Assembly: GCA_034435395.1 (NCBI GenBank)
Contig: DAOTXK010000024.1
Span: forward strand, 1 to 16,068
Direction of reading: 5' to 3'
Source of the DNA: DAOTXK01 sp034435395
GTDB lineage: Bacteria; Chloroflexota; Anaerolineae; Aggregatilineales; Ch27
DNA: 16,068 nt
Under the pieces are notes generated by a model. The model saw nothing but the letters and a program-made list of their open reading frames with translations, was not told where the DNA came from and made no database searches. Shown in pieces: positions 6,261-13,801 of the stretch. Both the position numbers and the translations under genes were made by a program. Numbering within the stretch: the stretch's first letter is position 1; each line of letters begins with the position of its first letter.

Positions 6261-7100
6261 ATGAACACACCGACCACGTCCATCATCACCGCCATTCTGA
6301 CCCCTGAAGGACTCCGACCCACCGCGTACCGGGTTCGGTCGTTGAAAGAGGCCGCCCGGTATGAACCGCAGGGCGTCTATACCGTCACCCGCACCTTCCA
6401 GCGCACCTCGGCCCTGAGCCTGACCGCTCACCTGGACCGGCTGGAGGAATCGGCGCGGCTGAAAGGCCAGCCATTGCAGCTGGACCGGGCGGCGCTGCGG
6501 AAGGCCCTGCGCCAGTTGCTCGATGAAGCCGGATACGCGGAGGCGCGCTTCCGCATCACCGTCCCCACCGCCCAACCGGATACGATCTACTTCGCCATCG
6601 AACCGCTCAACGGCATCCTCCCTGAACTGCGCGCCCATGGCGTGCGGGTGCAGTCCTTTCCCGTCCAGCGCCCCAACCCCAGGGCCAAGGACACCAACTG
6701 GATGATCACGCGGGCTGAGTTGCAGGCGCAAATGGGCGACGGCATCCATGAAGGGCTGCTCACCAGCCCGGACGGCATGATCCTGGAGGGCCTGGCCAGC
6801 AACTTCTACGGCATTCTGGATGGCGAACTCCGTACCGCCGCTGACGGTATCTTGCACGGCATCAGCCGCTGTATCGTGCTGGAAGTCGCGCCGGAAATTC
6901 TGCCCGTGCGCGAGGAGCCGGTCGCCCTGGCGGACGTCCCCCGCCTGAGCGAAGCCTTCATGACCAGCAGCAGCCGGGGGGTGGTGCCGATTGTGGAGAT
7001 TGACGGACAACCCGTGAACGGCGGCCAGCCCGGCCCCCTGACCCGCGCCCTCGCCGCACGCTATGACCAGTGGACCGAAACTCACCTGGAGCCGATTTGA
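6261..7100 (+). CDS. class IV PLP aminotransferase (branched-chain aminotransferase / aminodeoxychorismate lyase type)
   Basis: 279 aa. Fold-type IV PLP enzyme: HLDRL (57-61) with the phosphate-binding Arg60, catalytic Lys143 in RAKDTNW (141-147), the EGLASNFYGI block (176-185) whose Glu176 contacts the cofactor, GISR (200-203), and TSSSRGVVPI (235-244). These are the usual motifs of branched-chain amino acid aminotransferase, D-amino acid aminotransferase and 4-amino-4-deoxychorismate lyase. The substrate cannot be decided by eye; the short form without other folate or Ile/Val genes nearby leaves all three open. The ATG at 6261 sits immediately after a -10 element with no Shine-Dalgarno, so it is probably leaderless. 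The stop is 161 bp before the next start and both are on the + strand. Confidence 0.88.
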   Translation: MNTPTTSIITAILTPEGLRPTAYRVRSLKEAARYEPQGVYTVTRTFQRTSALSLTAHLDRLEESARLKGQPLQLDRAALRKALRQLLDEAGYAEARFRITVPTAQPDTIYFAIEPLNGILPELRAHGVRVQSFPVQRPNPRAKDTNWMITRAELQAQMGDGIHEGLLTSPDGMILEGLASNFYGILDGELRTAADGILHGISRCIVLEVAPEILPVREEPVALADVPRLSEAFMTSSSRGVVPIVEIDGQPVNGGQPGPLTRALAARYDQWTETHLEPI

Positions 7101-7200
7101 CCCGCCAGCGGCCGCCAAGGTAGAAAAATCAAACTGGAATGATGGAAAAAGCCGCCGACTGGGTCTATTGCCCCCGCTGTTCTGCACTACAATAAAAGGT

Positions 7201-7261
7201 GGCTTTAGGGCCGGTTCATGCCCCGGCAGATGAAACCCTGACAGTAGCTGAGGAGCCCCTG
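7201..7261 (+). promoter_or_regulatory. candidate Shine-Dalgarno-sequestering leader of the ECF S-component gene
   Basis: GGCTTT (7201-7206) can pair with GGAGCC (7252-7257), which contains the Shine-Dalgarno of the gene at 7262. Inside lie AGGG (7207-7210) with CCCT (7236-7239), and the competing GCCGG (7210-7214) with CCGGC (7223-7227). GGTTCAT (7213-7219) can also pair with ATGAAACC (7230-7237) with one bulge. A TACAAT at 7188-7193 is a possible -10. These alternative pairings over only 61 nt suggest a small translational switch. It matches none of the riboswitch consensus sequences I know (TPP, FMN, preQ1, THF, cobalamin). Confidence 0.35.
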
Positions 7262-7792
7262 ATGTTCAAGCGAGAGACCTTGACCAATCCCCGCACCCTG
7301 GCCCTCACCGGTGTGATGACCGCCGTGATCTTCGTCATGACTCGTTACGTGCAAATTCCAACGCCGATCAGCGGCTACGTACACCTGGGAGATGCAGGCG
7401 TGCTGTTCACCGGTTTCGCCTTTGGCCCGGTTGTCGGTGCTATTGCTGGCGGCTTGGGGACGGCCTTGGCGGACGTAACTTCACCCTATGCCCAGTGGGC
7501 ACCTTTCACGCTGATCATTCACGGCTTGATGGGTTTTGCTGCGGGTTATCTGGTCCGTGGCGAAGGTCACCTGTGGCGACTGCTGGCGGCAGCCGCCGCT
7601 ACTGTGGTTATTCTGGTCGTCGGCTATCTGATCGCAGGTCTGATTCTGGTCGGCGCAGCCGCCGTGGAAGAGATTCCGTTCAACATCTCGCAGATCGTCG
7701 CGGGTGCGCTGGTCAGCGGGCCACTGTACTACGCCGTGAGACGCGCCTACCCGCCACTGATCTGGCATAACGCCACCTCAGAAAAGGGATAA
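7262..7792 (+). CDS. ECF transporter S component (substrate-binding membrane subunit)
   Basis: 176 aa from ATG 7262, chosen because GAGGAG at 7250-7255 is a good ribosome-binding site; the open frame further upstream belongs to the leader. Hydrophobic throughout, about five to six membrane spans. The N-terminal TLALTGVMTAVIF (12-24), then ISGYVHLGDAGVLFTG (36-51), GAIAGGLGTALADV (59-72), and AQWAPFTLIIHGLMGF (77-92), are characteristic of the PF07155-like S components. These bind a vitamin or a vitamin precursor and dock on a shared EcfA/A'/T module, which is not encoded here. Candidate substrates by family are riboflavin or thiamine precursors; the sequence does not settle this. Confidence 0.85.
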   Translation: MFKRETLTNPRTLALTGVMTAVIFVMTRYVQIPTPISGYVHLGDAGVLFTGFAFGPVVGAIAGGLGTALADVTSPYAQWAPFTLIIHGLMGFAAGYLVRGEGHLWRLLAAAAATVVILVVGYLIAGLILVGAAAVEEIPFNISQIVAGALVSGPLYYAVRRAYPPLIWHNATSEKG

Positions 7793-7814
7793 CACGCCTC
7801 TCTTCCACCACAGC

Positions 7815-7838
7815 AAGGGGGCACAGATACGCCCTTTT
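7815..7838. terminator. possible bidirectional terminator between convergent genes
   Basis: AAGGGGGC, 8-base loop, GCCCTTTT lies in the 45-bp gap between the converging ECF S-component and phosphatase genes. The stem is short (five pairs with two unpaired G) but has A and T tracts on either side, so it could serve both strands. Confidence 0.35.
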
Positions 7839-8461
7839 CAGTCATCCTGCCGATTATCGCGTACCAGGACCTCAAACTCGCGCAGGCGCGCCACCTGGTC
7901 CGGCAGAGGCATGATAAAAGGGCGCGCCTTCTGAATCGCCGCCAGCGCTTCATCAGCCGACATCCCCCGATGTTTGATCAGATAGGCAGCGCCCATGCTC
8001 GGCGCGCGGCCTGACCCGGCGGCGCAGTGGACGTACACCGCCCCGCCGTTGCCGATCTGGCCGGCGATCCAGTCCGCGCCGCGCTGCAAGTCCTCCAGCG
8101 CCACCGGGGCGTCATCGACAGTCGGCAAATGCAAATAGCGCTCGGCGGGAATATCCAGTCCGGCTGCCCGGTCGTCAAACTCCCGGCGCAGGTTGACCAC
8201 CGACGTGATGCCCGCCGCCCGTAACTTCGCCCATCCCCGTTTCCGAATCTGTCCGCCCACGTACAGGTTCGGCGTGACCCGCGAATACCGCAGCGTCGGC
8301 ACGCCGGTGAAAAACAGCCGAAAGCGCACCAACGCCCAGATCAAGGTACGGCGCGGCCCCTGGCTGACCAGCCGGCGCAGGGGAACCCCGATCACAAATC
8401 TGAGAATCTTGAGCGCCTTGCTGACCGTCAGCCTGCCGGAAGTGTATCGATACATCGTCAC
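7838..8461 (-). CDS. dual-specificity-type protein/phosphoinositide phosphatase
   Basis: 207 aa from GTG 8461; ATG 8455 is an equally likely start. The cysteine phosphatase signature is complete: VHCAAGSGR (144-152), i.e. H-C-x5-R with nucleophile Cys146 and Arg152, followed by S-M-G. TVDDAPV (114-120) supplies the general-acid Asp loop. NLYVGGQIRKRGW (65-77) and ITSVVNLRRE (85-94) are the usual N-terminal strands of dual-specificity phosphatases. The first ~55 residues are basic and hydrophobic (RFVIGVPLRRLV, TLIWALVRFRLFF) and may bind the membrane. It is the last gene of the minus-strand cluster, 24 bp after the GT4 stop. Phosphatases of this type sometimes accompany surface-glycan genes, which is the role inferred here. 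Confidence 0.85.
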   Translation of the reverse strand: MTMYRYTSGRLTVSKALKILRFVIGVPLRRLVSQGPRRTLIWALVRFRLFFTGVPTLRYSRVTPNLYVGGQIRKRGWAKLRAAGITSVVNLRREFDDRAAGLDIPAERYLHLPTVDDAPVALEDLQRGADWIAGQIGNGGAVYVHCAAGSGRAPSMGAAYLIKHRGMSADEALAAIQKARPFIMPLPDQVARLREFEVLVRDNRQDD

Positions 8462-8485
8462 CTGATGTTGGGTAAGAAGGGTGAA

Positions 8486-9571
8486 TCAGGCCCGTTCAAG
8501 CGCCTCAAGCGCCGCCTGCGCCGCCCGCGCCCACGTGAAGCGGGCCGCCTGAGCATACCCCATTTCGGCCATCCGCGCACGGAGCGCCGCATCATCGACC
8601 ACCCGGCGCATCGCCGCCGCCAACGCCGCCACGTCCAGCGGATCGACGGTCAGCGCCGCCTCGCCGGCCAGCTCCGCCAAGCTGGAGGTGTCGCTGGTGA
8701 TCACCGGCGTGCCACAGCGCATCGCCTCCACCACCGGGAAGCCAAACCCCTCATACAGCGAAGGGAACACCAGCGCCATCGCCGCACTATACAGCGCGGC
8801 CACGTCGGCCTCGTCCACATAACCCGACTCATATACGCCTGCGATGCCAGCGATCCAGGCCGGGTTGTAAAGCCAGCCCCGCGCGCCCGCCAGCACCAGC
8901 CCTGTGCCAGCCTCATGCAGACCACTGGCCGCATACGCCTGCGCCAACCGGGCGATGTTCTTGCGCGGCTGGAGTGTCCCCAGGAACAACAGGTAACGCG
9001 GTGGCAGGCCATACTTCTCGCGGACGCGGGCCAGTTCGTCCGGATCGCTCACCCGGCAGAGCGTTTCATCCACACCGGGGTAAACGACGCGCACCTTGGC
9101 CGGGGGGATGCCGTACACCTCGACCAGATCGTGTTTCGTCGCCGCCGAGTCGGCCAGCACAATCGACGCCCGGCGGGCGCTCCGCGGCGTGGACCATTCC
9201 AGGTAACGGCGCGGCCAGGCCGGATGTGCCTCCGGGAAGAAGTGATAACCCAGGTCATGCACGGTCACCACCGCCCGCCCTGGAAAGACCATCGGCAGCG
9301 CGTGGGCGGGCACGAACGTCACATCGGGCCGCTCCGCCCACAGCGCCGCCGCGAAACGCACGTGGGTCCACAGGCGAGGAAACGGGATCACGCGGTGGAT
9401 GACATTCGGACCGCCCGGCAGAAGATCGGACGGGGGTTCATCGCGAAAGTACAGAACAAAGGTATGCGGCGACTCCAGCGCCAGCAACGCCCGCAGCAGC
9501 GCCAGAGCATACCGCTCGGTCCCGGTGCGGCGGGCCAGCGTGGTCCGGCTGGCATCGATGGCAATACGCAT
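8486..9571 (-). CDS. glycosyltransferase family 4
   Basis: 361 aa from ATG 9571, preceded by AGGGG; a longer frame from 9631 would overlap the GH5 gene and lacks the natural start MRIAIDASR. GT-B fold: N-terminal acceptor half with the TGTER loop (16-20) and VTVHDLGYHFFP (102-113). The C-terminal donor half begins FLGTLQPRKN (196-205) and carries the E-x7-E motif in PSLYEGFGFPVVEAM (270-284: Glu274 and Glu282). Retaining enzymes of this family add mannose, glucose or similar sugars from a nucleotide-sugar donor on the cytoplasmic side. It lies 17 bp after the GH5-like gene, so it is almost surely co-transcribed with it. This places glycan synthesis and glycan cutting in one unit. Confidence 0.92.
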   Translation of the reverse strand: MRIAIDASRTTLARRTGTERYALALLRALLALESPHTFVLYFRDEPPSDLLPGGPNVIHRVIPFPRLWTHVRFAAALWAERPDVTFVPAHALPMVFPGRAVVTVHDLGYHFFPEAHPAWPRRYLEWSTPRSARRASIVLADSAATKHDLVEVYGIPPAKVRVVYPGVDETLCRVSDPDELARVREKYGLPPRYLLFLGTLQPRKNIARLAQAYAASGLHEAGTGLVLAGARGWLYNPAWIAGIAGVYESGYVDEADVAALYSAAMALVFPSLYEGFGFPVVEAMRCGTPVITSDTSSLAELAGEAALTVDPLDVAALAAAMRRVVDDAALRARMAEMGYAQAARFTWARAAQAALEALERA

Positions 9572-9588
9572 GAGGCCCCTGATCGCCA

Positions 9589-11400
9589 CTATGGCGCGAC
9601 GTTTGACGGGCGGACCGTATTGCGGCCCCAATACGACCGGATCACCTCGATCAGATCGTTGGTGGCGAGGTCGGTATGATTGTTAGGGTCCGGCCCGTGC
9701 AGATAGTTCATGTCGTCGATGTGCTGATACGGCGGCCATAACGGATTCCAGGCCCAGAAAGCATGGTTCATGCCGCGCTGCTCAAACAGGTCCATCGAAT
9801 CGCGCAAAAAATCCGCCGCGCCGGGCGCCCACCGCACCACGCCGTATTCATTCACCGCCACGGGCGCGCCATGCCGGTCCTGAAAGTTGTCGATGACAGA
9901 CAGATAGCCGTCCAGCCAGGCGCGGTCAAACGTGTCGGGAATGTCATCCCAGTCCAGGTCGAACCGGCCCGGATAGGTATTGGTCGCCGGATACTCCTGA
10001 TGCGTGTACTGCTCCTGTGGCTCGTACTGGTGCACCATGTAGACCACACGCGGGTCGTCCACCGGTTCCAGATAGGGCAGCCAGCGCACCGCCCCCCACC
10101 CCATGGCGCTGATCAGGATCGGCGTATCGGGGTCCACTTCGCGGATGGCCGCCACGATGCGCGGATAAAGCGGGTTCCAGTCGTAGAGCGTGCCCCGGTA
10201 GGAAGCATAGAAAGTGTCGCCATCCCAGATATCCAGCAGTCTGCCCGGCCCGTTCGGCTCGCACATCAGGTCATACCCGACCACAATCGGGTTATCGCGG
10301 TAGTGCTCAGCGGTGGAACGCCACATCTCGACCCAGGCGTCCTGTGCCGCCTGGTCCAGCCACACGTCGTCGTTGATCAGGCTGGCATCCCCCCAATCCG
10401 CCGTCTCATCCCAGTAAAACGTGAAATCGCTGCGGCCCGGCCCGGTGCGGGCTGTGATGACGGCGAACATATCGGCCTGGGCGATCATGTTCAGCAGGTT
10501 ATCCAGGTGAGCCTGCACCACCTCATCCAATACGTAGGGCGGCTTCTCCGTGAACAGGCCAGGGCCGGAGATGTTAACGTAGTTCGCTCCCAGAGCCGCC
10601 AGACGATCAAAATCCTCCTGAACGAACGGCGGCCCCACGTGGCCGTCTCCCAGAAACTCATCCCCATCCACCCAGGGCACCACGACGTGCTGCCAGATAT
10701 TGGCCCCGCGCAGTTGCGTCCCACCTGTCCAGAGGGCGAACTTGTCGTACCCGGCAGCCGCCGTCCCTGTCCCGCCGGTTGCCGGGGAAGGTGGAGCGGC
10801 CCCTGACAGCAGCCGCAGGTCATCGATCCAGATCGAACCGCGCTGTGATCCGCCCGGTTCGATGATCAGCTCGATCACGCGCGCCGGGTCAAGCGTGCCG
10901 GTGCCGCTCTGGCCCACCCACTCCGCCTTGGCAAAAGCATCCCAGGGCAGCGTAACCGCCACCCACTCGTCGCCGGGCGTCTGCACAGCGGCGATAAACG
11001 GCGTGGCTCCCCCGGCGTCGGGATGGGTCTGCGTGGGGTCGTCGACATTCAGGATAACGGCGACATTCAGTCCTGGTTGATCGCCGCGCCAGAAGAAGCC
11101 AATTCCACCAGCAGCCGCCCACCCGGCAGTATCGATCACGCCGGTGCCACAGCCCGGATACTGGCCGACGCCCACGTCAAAGGTCAGGCGCAGGGCGGCG
11201 TTGCTGGCATGGCCCGGCGAACCCGCCGAGCAACTGAACGCGCTACCGTCGTCGTAGAACCACCAGCGCTGGCCGACGTCATCGCCTTCAAAATCGTCGA
11301 TCAGCCCACCGTCTCCCTGGGCCACCACCGGCCACGCCCCCGCCGCCAGGGTGATCGCCAGCACCAACGCCATGATGGGGATCAAGCGCCACTTGCTCAC
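9589..11400 (-). CDS. secreted GH5-like glycoside hydrolase with N-terminal carbohydrate-binding-like module
   Basis: 603 aa from the GTG at 11400, chosen for the GGAGG 10 bp upstream and a clean signal peptide (MSKWRLIPIM...VVAQ, cut near residue 28); ATG 11427 is an alternative. Residues 32-200 form a jelly-roll-type module (IDDFEG, RWW, Cys57/Cys84, GSIWIDDLRL) of the CBM11/CIA30 style. A Pro/Gly/Thr linker follows. Residues 220-595 resemble the GH-A clan barrel of GH5: LRGANIW (230-236), probable acid/base Glu381 in DLMCEPNG, VHQY (456-459), probable nucleophile Glu518 in VNEYG. The Asn that normally precedes the acid/base Glu is Cys380. It probably acts outside the cell on a beta-glycan. 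Confidence 0.82.
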   Translation of the reverse strand: MSKWRLIPIMALVLAITLAAGAWPVVAQGDGGLIDDFEGDDVGQRWWFYDDGSAFSCSAGSPGHASNAALRLTFDVGVGQYPGCGTGVIDTAGWAAAGGIGFFWRGDQPGLNVAVILNVDDPTQTHPDAGGATPFIAAVQTPGDEWVAVTLPWDAFAKAEWVGQSGTGTLDPARVIELIIEPGGSQRGSIWIDDLRLLSGAAPPSPATGGTGTAAAGYDKFALWTGGTQLRGANIWQHVVVPWVDGDEFLGDGHVGPPFVQEDFDRLAALGANYVNISGPGLFTEKPPYVLDEVVQAHLDNLLNMIAQADMFAVITARTGPGRSDFTFYWDETADWGDASLINDDVWLDQAAQDAWVEMWRSTAEHYRDNPIVVGYDLMCEPNGPGRLLDIWDGDTFYASYRGTLYDWNPLYPRIVAAIREVDPDTPILISAMGWGAVRWLPYLEPVDDPRVVYMVHQYEPQEQYTHQEYPATNTYPGRFDLDWDDIPDTFDRAWLDGYLSVIDNFQDRHGAPVAVNEYGVVRWAPGAADFLRDSMDLFEQRGMNHAFWAWNPLWPPYQHIDDMNYLHGPDPNNHTDLATNDLIEVIRSYWGRNTVRPSNVAP

Positions 11401-11503
11401 AGCAGACTCGCCTCCATTGAATAGCATTGGCGGGTGTCCGAACCCGGAGGCGCTTGACAGGACCGCCAGGTCCGCCAGCGCCCCCGGAAGACAACTCGCC
11501 AGG

Positions 11504-13420
11504 CTACTCCTGTATGCTTCCCCCGGCCAGTTGAATCGAGTCGATCCAGATCGTGCCCTGCTGCGAGCTTTCCCAATCGCCCACCCCCACCGTCAGCCCA
11601 GCGACGCGCGCCGGGTCGAACACCTCAGCCCCGCCGGGACTGGCCCACGGGGCCCGCTCAAACATGTCCCAGGTGAGTGTGACCGGCGTCCACTCCAGGC
11701 CAGGAGTCACCAGATAGACCTCAAAGGGCGTCTCGTCCACCAGCAGCATCACTCCAAACGTCATCCCTGGCCTGTCCGCCTGCCACATAAAACTGATGCC
11801 GTCCGCGTCTGCCCACTGCTGGGTAGAAACGATGTCCCGCCCACAACTGGCGTAAATCCCAGGGTCAAGGGCGAAGGTTATTTGCAGGGAATGGGTGTAA
11901 TCGTAACCCGGCTCGCCGACCGCGCAGGAAAACGATGCCGCTCCCTCGTCGGTATAGGTCCACCACCGATCGCTGAAGTCGCCGCCCTCAAAATCGTCGA
12001 TCAGGCTACCGCCCGCTGCACCATACCCCTGGGCTGAGGAGGCCCCACCAGTGATCAGTTGGAGATCGTCGATCCACACGGAACCGCTCTGTCCCGGCTG
12101 CCAGTTGCCGAAATCGAAGCTCACGCCGACGACTTGCGTGGGATCGATCCCGCCTGCGCCGGCCCACTCATCCCAGGCCAGCGATACCTGCGTCCAGTCG
12201 CCGTCGGGGACCGGCAAATCCACGGAAAATGTGGCCTCCGCCAGGCTCAGCACCACGGTAGCCGTCACGCCCGCTTCGTCGGCCCGCCAGAAAAAGTTCA
12301 ATCCCATGGTGCCCGCCCAGTTGGCCATGCCCTCAAAGCCACTCGTGCCGCAGGCCGCATAAACCTCCGTACTGGCCCCATTCTGGAAGGTAAGATGCAG
12401 GGCCTGGTCGCTGTCATGCCCCGGTCCTTCCGGCGCACACTCAAACGCCATATCCCCTTCGGTGTACGTCCACCAGCGATCGGCAAAATCGCCGCCTTCG
12501 AAATCGTCGATTACCGCGCTCCAGCCAGCCGCCAACGGCTGCTCTCCCGCGCCACCCTCATGTTCGGCCTCCGCCGCTGCCGGCTCCGGCAAAGACACAC
12601 CTTCCAACACCAGCGGGGTCGGCGGCAACGACGGCGGCTCTTCCCCATACCAGAAGCTACGAATGGCCTGGTCAACGAAATCCACGAAGATCGGCCCCAC
12701 AATCTGGTTGGCGATCTCGTTGGGATGGCTGTCCCACTCGTCCGCCCGGAACTCCTGGCGCAGATAACCGTCTTCGTCTGACCACAGGCTGAACACATCG
12801 AACACGGCAATGTTGGGGTGCCCCGCCAGATATTCGTCCGAGGTCAGATAATCGGCCCAACGGCGAGCACGCGCCGCGCTCTCCGGATCGGTCGAGTTAG
12901 GCACCAGCGGCGGTGTGGTCCAGGGGATGAACAGCTTGTCCGGATGCCGGTCGATGACATCGCGGATGCTCAGGTAGTACCGCCGGTACGCTTCAAACAC
13001 CTCCTCGTCGTAGATGTAGGAGGCCGGAAAGCAGCTCTTGAAGATGATCACGTCGTATTGCAGCATGTGGCTGAAGACGTTGGTGGGCGGATCAGTCACC
13101 GGCTGGTTGAAGATCGTGTACCAGCCGTCGGGATCGGTGTTGTCGCCGGGAACATCCCAACCGACATACGTGTAGTTGCCATCACGGTCGGATAGCCCAT
13201 CGCTGTTATAACCATGATGCCAGAATTCATAACCCAGCTCGCGGAACCCCTCCAACACGCCGCCTTGAAAGATGAGGCCCTCCCCCGTTGAGTGGTGCAT
13301 GAAGATGATGCGCAGCGGCTCCTCTTGCGCCGCCACGCTGGCCACCAGGGCAAAACCGACCAGAACCACCAGCCCCACGACCAGCCCGCGACGAGAGGCC
13401 CCTCGGCGATGCTGTTCCAT
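11504..13420 (-). CDS. secreted SGNH-like hydrolase with two tandem carbohydrate-binding-like modules
   Basis: 638 aa from ATG 13420, with GGGGGA 6 bp upstream; the open frame to 13537 lacks such a site. Signal peptide: RR-rich start and a hydrophobic stretch 13-31, cut near AAQ (30-32). Residues 36-255 look like an SGNH/GDSL-type esterase: IIFMHHSTGEG (38-48, Ser44 the likely nucleophile), VIIFKSCFPAS (124-134), and DSHPN (230-234) as the Asp-His pair. A Pro/Ala/Glu-rich linker (258-300) follows. Two copies of an ~155-residue module follow at 303-456 and 472-632, each with IDDFEGGDF, DRWWTYT, a Cys pair (328/357; 499/526) and a closing WID strand. Likely a polysaccharide deacetylase/esterase held on glycan; substrate unknown. 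First gene of the cluster. Confidence 0.75.
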   Translation of the reverse strand: MEQHRRGASRRGLVVGLVVLVGFALVASVAAQEEPLRIIFMHHSTGEGLIFQGGVLEGFRELGYEFWHHGYNSDGLSDRDGNYTYVGWDVPGDNTDPDGWYTIFNQPVTDPPTNVFSHMLQYDVIIFKSCFPASYIYDEEVFEAYRRYYLSIRDVIDRHPDKLFIPWTTPPLVPNSTDPESAARARRWADYLTSDEYLAGHPNIAVFDVFSLWSDEDGYLRQEFRADEWDSHPNEIANQIVGPIFVDFVDQAIRSFWYGEEPPSLPPTPLVLEGVSLPEPAAAEAEHEGGAGEQPLAAGWSAVIDDFEGGDFADRWWTYTEGDMAFECAPEGPGHDSDQALHLTFQNGASTEVYAACGTSGFEGMANWAGTMGLNFFWRADEAGVTATVVLSLAEATFSVDLPVPDGDWTQVSLAWDEWAGAGGIDPTQVVGVSFDFGNWQPGQSGSVWIDDLQLITGGASSAQGYGAAGGSLIDDFEGGDFSDRWWTYTDEGAASFSCAVGEPGYDYTHSLQITFALDPGIYASCGRDIVSTQQWADADGISFMWQADRPGMTFGVMLLVDETPFEVYLVTPGLEWTPVTLTWDMFERAPWASPGGAEVFDPARVAGLTVGVGDWESSQQGTIWIDSIQLAGGSIQE

Positions 13421-13686
13421 TGCATTCCCCCTTATATCTGACAAACCTGCACACATGAGCACGAACGACAGGCCACACAACCACCATCTCCCCGCTGGGC
13501 TGGAATGCAGGCTGGTTCGTTTATCGGGGACCCCCACTATCGATCAGCCATCTGGCTGCCCGGCTATCGGATGACCAAACAGAATGTCGTCCACCTCCCT
13601 CCTCTCCATCCGCAGTACCGTTGTCCTATGGGCATGGCCGCCCACTTATCCGATACTAAGCATGTGAATGGCTACTATCACCCCTT

Positions 13687-13715
13687 TTGAGTTGGTGATG
13701 GAGTCAGTTTACAGT
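13687..13715 (+). promoter_or_regulatory. possible + strand promoter of a small RNA
   Basis: TTGAGT (13687-13692), 17-bp spacer, TACAGT (13710-13715), giving a start near 13722. No coding region follows on this strand before the terminator at 13771-13799. Confidence 0.4.
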
Positions 13716-13721
13716 AGGAAC

Positions 13722-13799
13722 AAAGTGCCTTTTATTGTAATGTGGTGAAGTAGCCACTCCTGCCAATGTGCGGGCCTTGTTTAAGGCCCGTTTGTTTTT
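13722..13799 (+). ncRNA. candidate ~78-nt small RNA
   Basis: Bounded by the TTGAGT/TACAGT promoter and an intrinsic terminator, in a stretch without a gene on this strand. A small hairpin GTGG...CCAC lies in the middle. No family is recognised. The terminator overlaps the 3' end of the minus-strand beta-propeller gene's transcript, so an antisense role is possible. Confidence 0.35.
13771..13799 (+). terminator. intrinsic terminator (+ strand)
   Basis: CGGGCCTT (13771-13778), GTTT loop, AAGGCCCG (13783-13790), then TTTGTTTTT: a perfect 8-bp stem with a good T tract. On the minus strand the hairpin is not followed by T, so it works in the + direction although no + gene precedes it. Confidence 0.75.
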
Positions 13800-13801
13800 G
13801 A

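Larger units (their letters stand above)
13421..13801. other. gene-poor stretch between the polysaccharide cluster and the beta-propeller gene
   Basis: About 380 bp with no convincing protein gene: the short frames present have no domain pattern and no ribosome-binding site. It must hold the promoter of the minus-strand cluster. TATAAG at 13432-13437 (minus) is a possible -10 only 12 bp before the start codon, without a clear -35. The right half carries a + strand promoter-terminator pair described separately. Confidence 0.5.

Noticed and set aside
6057..7187. 376-codon open frame on the minus strand
   Set aside because: Antisense to the class IV aminotransferase, which has all family motifs. 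No ribosome-binding site and no recognisable domain.
8465..9679. 404-codon open frame on the + strand
   Set aside because: It is antisense to the GT4 gene, whose motifs are complete. The translation is Arg/His/Gln-rich with no domain, as expected for a shadow frame in GC-rich DNA.
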